A stretch of 35,699 nt of DNA from Kiloniellaceae bacterium. GTDB lineage: Bacteria > Pseudomonadota > Alphaproteobacteria > Kiloniellales > J153. Positions within the stretch are counted from its first letter, which is position 1; every line of letters starts with the position of its first letter. Below the pieces are notes generated by a model. It was not told the origin of the DNA and did no database searches. It was given only the letters and a program-made list of their open reading frames with translations. Position numbers and translations under genes: made by a program. The stretch covers positions 1 to 35,699 of the forward strand of contig JAJFGO010000068.1 of NCBI GenBank assembly GCA_021776095.1, read 5' to 3'. Shown here piece by piece: positions 33,159 to 35,699 of the stretch.

Positions 33159-33410
33159 TTAGCCCTCCCGCTTGATACGCGCGATGCGGGAACGCTCGGC
33201 AATGCGCGCGGCTGTCCTTGCGGCCTTGGCCGTGCGCTTCTCATTCCACTTACGCAGGTCGCGCAGACGGTAGATTGCATGGCCGGTACGGCTTTCAGCC
33301 GACTTGATAAATTTTGGACCCGTACCGCGCGCGTGATACTCGACAAGTGTGTGAATGCTCAAGCCGAGGTACGCGGCGGCTTCCTCGCGCGAATAATAAT
33401 GGTGCTCCAT
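33159..33410 (-). CDS. AlpA/excisionase-type DNA-binding protein
   Basis: The 83-residue protein is a MerR-like HTH_17 domain: YSREEAAAYLGLSIHTLVEY, HARGTGPKFIKSAE, IYRLRDLRKWNEKR, followed by a basic arginine/alanine-rich tail. Proteins of this size act as excisionases or AlpA-type regulators of integrase genes. AGGAG lies 7 nt before its ATG. It is translationally coupled to the prim-pol gene (2-bp gap) and divergent from the integrase gene across about 500 bp, the usual layout of an integrase control region. Confidence 0.85.
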   Translation of the reverse strand: MEHHYYSREEAAAYLGLSIHTLVEYHARGTGPKFIKSAESRTGHAIYRLRDLRKWNEKRTAKAARTAARIAERSRIARIKREG

Positions 33411-33907
33411 CGTCCAACTCCTAGCGTTGCGCGCCAGGGTTTGGAGACAGCTACCGTAATGGCAGGCGGATTCCAGGCCCGGCGCTAAGTGCGCAAAATC
33501 AACATCGTGATTTCCTTGGATTTGGGAGGGCGGCGTCCGGTGCTACGGATGCCCTTACCAAGCCGAGCCATCATGCAGAACGGGAACGCTGCACGCGCTA
33601 CGACTGCCCTCAATGTTTAGCGTCCCCAGCCGCGCGGACGATATCTCAATCTAGGGGTTTTATTACCACAATCGGGAGCGAGAGTCAATCTTGGTGTATT
33701 GATAAATCGTACTAGCTAGTGTACTAGAAATGAGATTCTAGGATTTTTTTATCAATAAAAATAATGGTTTAGAATCTGGCGGAGGGAGAGGGACGCTCCG
33801 CCAAGGGTGTCAGAAACGGCAGAATACCTTGAAATATGACCTTTTAACGTCTCATTGTGTGTGGTAAACGTATGTGGTAGCGACCAATTTCCTGGGATAC
33901 TTTGGTC
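33411..33907. other. Integrase/Xis divergent control region
   Basis: No gene is supported. The right half is AT-rich and carries the palindromic cluster at 33697-33757 listed separately. This is where promoters for both directions and any attachment or arm sites should lie. Confidence 0.5.
33697..33757. promoter_or_regulatory. Nested palindromes: putative integrase/Xis binding region
   Basis: TATTGATAAA (33697-33706) and TTTATCAATA (33748-33757) are perfect inverted copies. Between them lie ACTAGCTAGT (33711-33720, a perfect palindrome), GTACTAG twice (33709 and 33721) and a fourth CTAG in ATTCTAGG. CTAG is usually rare in proteobacterial DNA, so four within 30 bp is notable. Likely sites for Xis, integrase or a master repressor. 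Confidence 0.5.
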
Positions 33908-35161
33908 ATGCCCTCGTACCTCCAAAAGCGCCGTCACCTTTGGTACGCCGTCCTAGAGATACCAAAGTCACTTTGCCCCCGCTTCGGCAGGCCCCGGTAC
34001 GTGAAATCGCTCGAAACTGATAGCCGCACTGTTGCGGAACGCCGTGTGATGCCGATTGTCGTTGCCTGGAAGAAAGAGATCGCCACCGCCAGAAATGAGC
34101 CTGTTGACGATGACGCGGCATATTGGCGGCGCGCACTTCGCAACGCCAAGAACGAAAAACAGCGACAAATGATCCTGGAGCAAATCGATGACGCGGCGTG
34201 GGATATCGGCGCGATCAACGTCGAAAACATCGGCGACGCCCCGTCCAGCGATCCCGAGGCGGTGCGCTTCTATTTCAGTGCCACGGGGGCGCTGGTCCCG
34301 TTCGCCGAACACCTTGATGAATGGCTTAGTACGTCGCGAGCCACGGCCAAGACGCAGGATATGCAGCGCTCCGACGTGAAACGCTTCGCGGCCAAGTTCG
34401 CGATGGTGCAGGATGTGACACGGCCAGAGGTGCGGCGCTGGATAACCGAACTCATGAACGACGGTGGTCTGAAGCCCAAAACCGTCCAGCGCATCCTGAG
34501 CGCCCTCAGGGGCTACTGGCGCTATCTCCAAAGCATCGGGGTATCGGGTGAGGATCACGAGCCCTTTAGCAAGCTAGATGTGGCGCGACAGAACCAACGC
34601 AACGAGCCGCGATCAGCCCGGCAGCCGTTTGAGCCGGGTGACGCCGTGAAACTACTCAACGCGGCCTTAGGGCGGGGCGACAACCAGCTAACGGACCTGA
34701 TCCGGCTCGGTATGTGGACCGGCTGCCGGATTGAGGAGCTTTGCGCGTTAAAGATCGAGCAAGTAAAGGACGATCATTTCTCTGTTGGCGATGCCAAGAC
34801 GAAAGCAGGTTGGCGTGACGTCCCAATACACCGGGAATTGGCACAGACAATGGCGCGGCTGATCGAGGACAGCAAAAAAGGCTATGTGCTGTCGGGCCTG
34901 ACCGCGAACAAGTATGGAGACCGTTCTAACGCCATCGGGAAGCGCTTCGGCCACCTAAAAACGGAACTGGGTTTCGGCACGCAGTTTGTCTTTCATTCGA
35001 TCCGCAAGACGGTCGTAACGATACTGGAGAACGCGGGTGTGCCGGAAAATGTCGTGGCCGATATCGTTGGGCACGAGAAGACCACCATGACTTACGGACT
35101 TTACTCGGGCGGGGTATCGCTCGCGGTGAAGCGTGATGCGCTGGCCAAGCTGGCTTACTGA
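33908..35161 (+). CDS. Tyrosine recombinase (phage-type integrase)
   Basis: The 417-residue protein has an N-terminal segment YLQKRRHLWYAVLEIPKSL resembling the DUF6538 head of alphaproteobacterial phage integrases, a SAM-like core-binding domain (about 125-215) and the catalytic domain with R274 (GCRIEEL), H363-x2-R366 (HSIRKT), H389 (GHEKTTM) and nucleophile Y399 (TYGLYSGG). All catalytic residues are present, so it should be active. I chose ATG 33908; a TTG two codons earlier is possible. It is divergent from the Xis and prim-pol genes and lies at the right edge of the element. Confidence 0.93.
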   Translation: MPSYLQKRRHLWYAVLEIPKSLCPRFGRPRYVKSLETDSRTVAERRVMPIVVAWKKEIATARNEPVDDDAAYWRRALRNAKNEKQRQMILEQIDDAAWDIGAINVENIGDAPSSDPEAVRFYFSATGALVPFAEHLDEWLSTSRATAKTQDMQRSDVKRFAAKFAMVQDVTRPEVRRWITELMNDGGLKPKTVQRILSALRGYWRYLQSIGVSGEDHEPFSKLDVARQNQRNEPRSARQPFEPGDAVKLLNAALGRGDNQLTDLIRLGMWTGCRIEELCALKIEQVKDDHFSVGDAKTKAGWRDVPIHRELAQTMARLIEDSKKGYVLSGLTANKYGDRSNAIGKRFGHLKTELGFGTQFVFHSIRKTVVTILENAGVPENVVADIVGHEKTTMTYGLYSGGVSLAVKRDALAKLAY

Positions 35162-35699
35162 GTGACTAGCATACATTCCATAAGCCTGCTTGGCCACGGT
35201 ATTACCGCGTTAGAGCGCACCGACATAACTGAGAATACGGTGGCAAGACATTGTAGGTTATGAGCGCTCGGCACTCACAGGGAGTACCTTCAGCGGCAAG
35301 AGCACGCTCGAAATTTGGCATAAAGCGCTGGCTCGACTGGCTTACTGACTTCCGCTTTGGGGCGCATAGCAGACCAACCTGTGGATGAATTTCTGCTTCT
35401 GACAACGACTCATTGCGGACTCGGAGGCCGTGGGGGTTGGCATTAGAATTGCCGAATGACGAACGGGGTAGGGCGAGAACTTCGGGAGGCCACAGATCGG
35501 ATTCTAAAGTCGTTTATCGACCCTTCACGCTAGGGTGACTGAATCTATCAACCGGTACACGGTGATTGTGACCTATACGGACAAATGGATTGATCGCTTG
35601 GTCGAAGAAGTTGCTGACGCTAAGCTTCGCGGGTTTCAGAATATCTACGCTTGACTCTTATCATTTTTCTGTTCTGTGGCGTCGTACGGGGTGAACACC
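35162..35699. other. Right flank of the integrated element
   Basis: No tRNA or convincing gene is seen. A frame with GTG at 35535 and TGA at 35654 encodes 39 residues (ESINRYTVIVTYTDKWIDRL within it) but has no clear ribosome-binding site and may be a remnant. Attachment site sequence could lie here but needs the other end for comparison. Confidence 0.4.

Larger units (their letters stand above)
28944..35161. mobile_element. Integrated element, possible phage satellite or small island
   Basis: Integrase, divergent excisionase and primase-helicase, a cargo-like unknown gene, an iteron-like array and a resolvase form a coherent replicating and integrating unit. The divergence of integrase from an AlpA-pri-rep block is the layout of phage-inducible chromosomal islands and P4-like satellites. 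Capsid, terminase and conjugation genes are absent. The ends are not resolved; the right att site should lie just past 35161 or in the int-Xis region. Confidence 0.5.

Noticed and set aside
35535-35654. Small gene with GTG start
   Set aside because: Only 39 residues, no ribosome-binding site and no known family; kept as a remark on the flank.
35162-35699. tRNA gene as integration target
   Set aside because: I looked for cloverleaf stems and a TTCGAATC-like loop past the integrase and found none.

Overview
The window reads as chromosomal DNA of a GC-rich alphaproteobacterium. Rhodospirillales-like is my best guess, from the overall gene content and the periplasmic PHB-depolymerase-like esterase. 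No rRNA or tRNA gene was recognised. The sequence alternates between well-kept metabolic operons on the minus strand and stretches littered with remnants of mobile DNA.

Layout. 1-2800: mostly decayed sequence, one small hypothetical gene and an HNH endonuclease gene. 2852-3319: a two-CBS-domain protein with a near-consensus FNR-type site upstream. 10109 down to 3733 (minus strand): a five-gene anaerobic-respiration operon coding, in order, a periplasmic c-type cytochrome with an ethylbenzene-dehydrogenase-type haem domain, a NapC/NirT tetraheme cytochrome, a four-cluster ferredoxin subunit, an NrfD/PsrC membrane subunit and a Tat-exported molybdopterin oxidoreductase. A TTGA-N6-TCAA (FNR/FixK-type) box lies upstream. 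10544-11594: a dead serine recombinase and its frameshifted partner. 17558 down to 11857 (minus) and 17747-20507 (plus): two divergent transcription units around a LysR/GcvA-type regulator. The minus unit encodes a polar-amino-acid-type ABC importer, an HD-domain protein with the full ligand set of diiron oxygenases, an AhpD-like protein and an Fe(II)/2-oxoglutarate oxygenase. The plus unit encodes the regulator, a Rieske oxygenase and a RidA-family protein. I read this as an uncharacterised uptake and oxidative-breakdown pathway for a zwitterionic amino-acid-like compound, built on the same 2OG-oxygenase plus HD-oxygenase logic as PhnY/PhnZ and TmpA/TmpB.

20508-21960: repeats, IS-end-like sequences and a DUF6455 gene. 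22046-25301: a DUF3108 protein, a membrane-anchored alpha/beta hydrolase and a PHB-depolymerase-like esterase. 25533-28355: a small WYL-like protein, then an IS1595-family transposase followed at 12 bp by three tightly linked genes (unknown, PIN domain, small charged protein) that may be its passengers.

28.6-35.2 kb: an integrated element with a tyrosine integrase, a divergent AlpA/Xis-type gene, a primase-polymerase/helicase fusion, an unknown gene and a serine resolvase. Two striking repeat arrays sit in it: four copies of a 23-bp unit directly before the resolvase gene, and twelve TGACCA/TGGTCA hexamers within 195 bp, many one helical turn apart, which are a candidate replication origin. 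The layout resembles phage satellites of the PICI/P4 kind. Neither end of the element was located.
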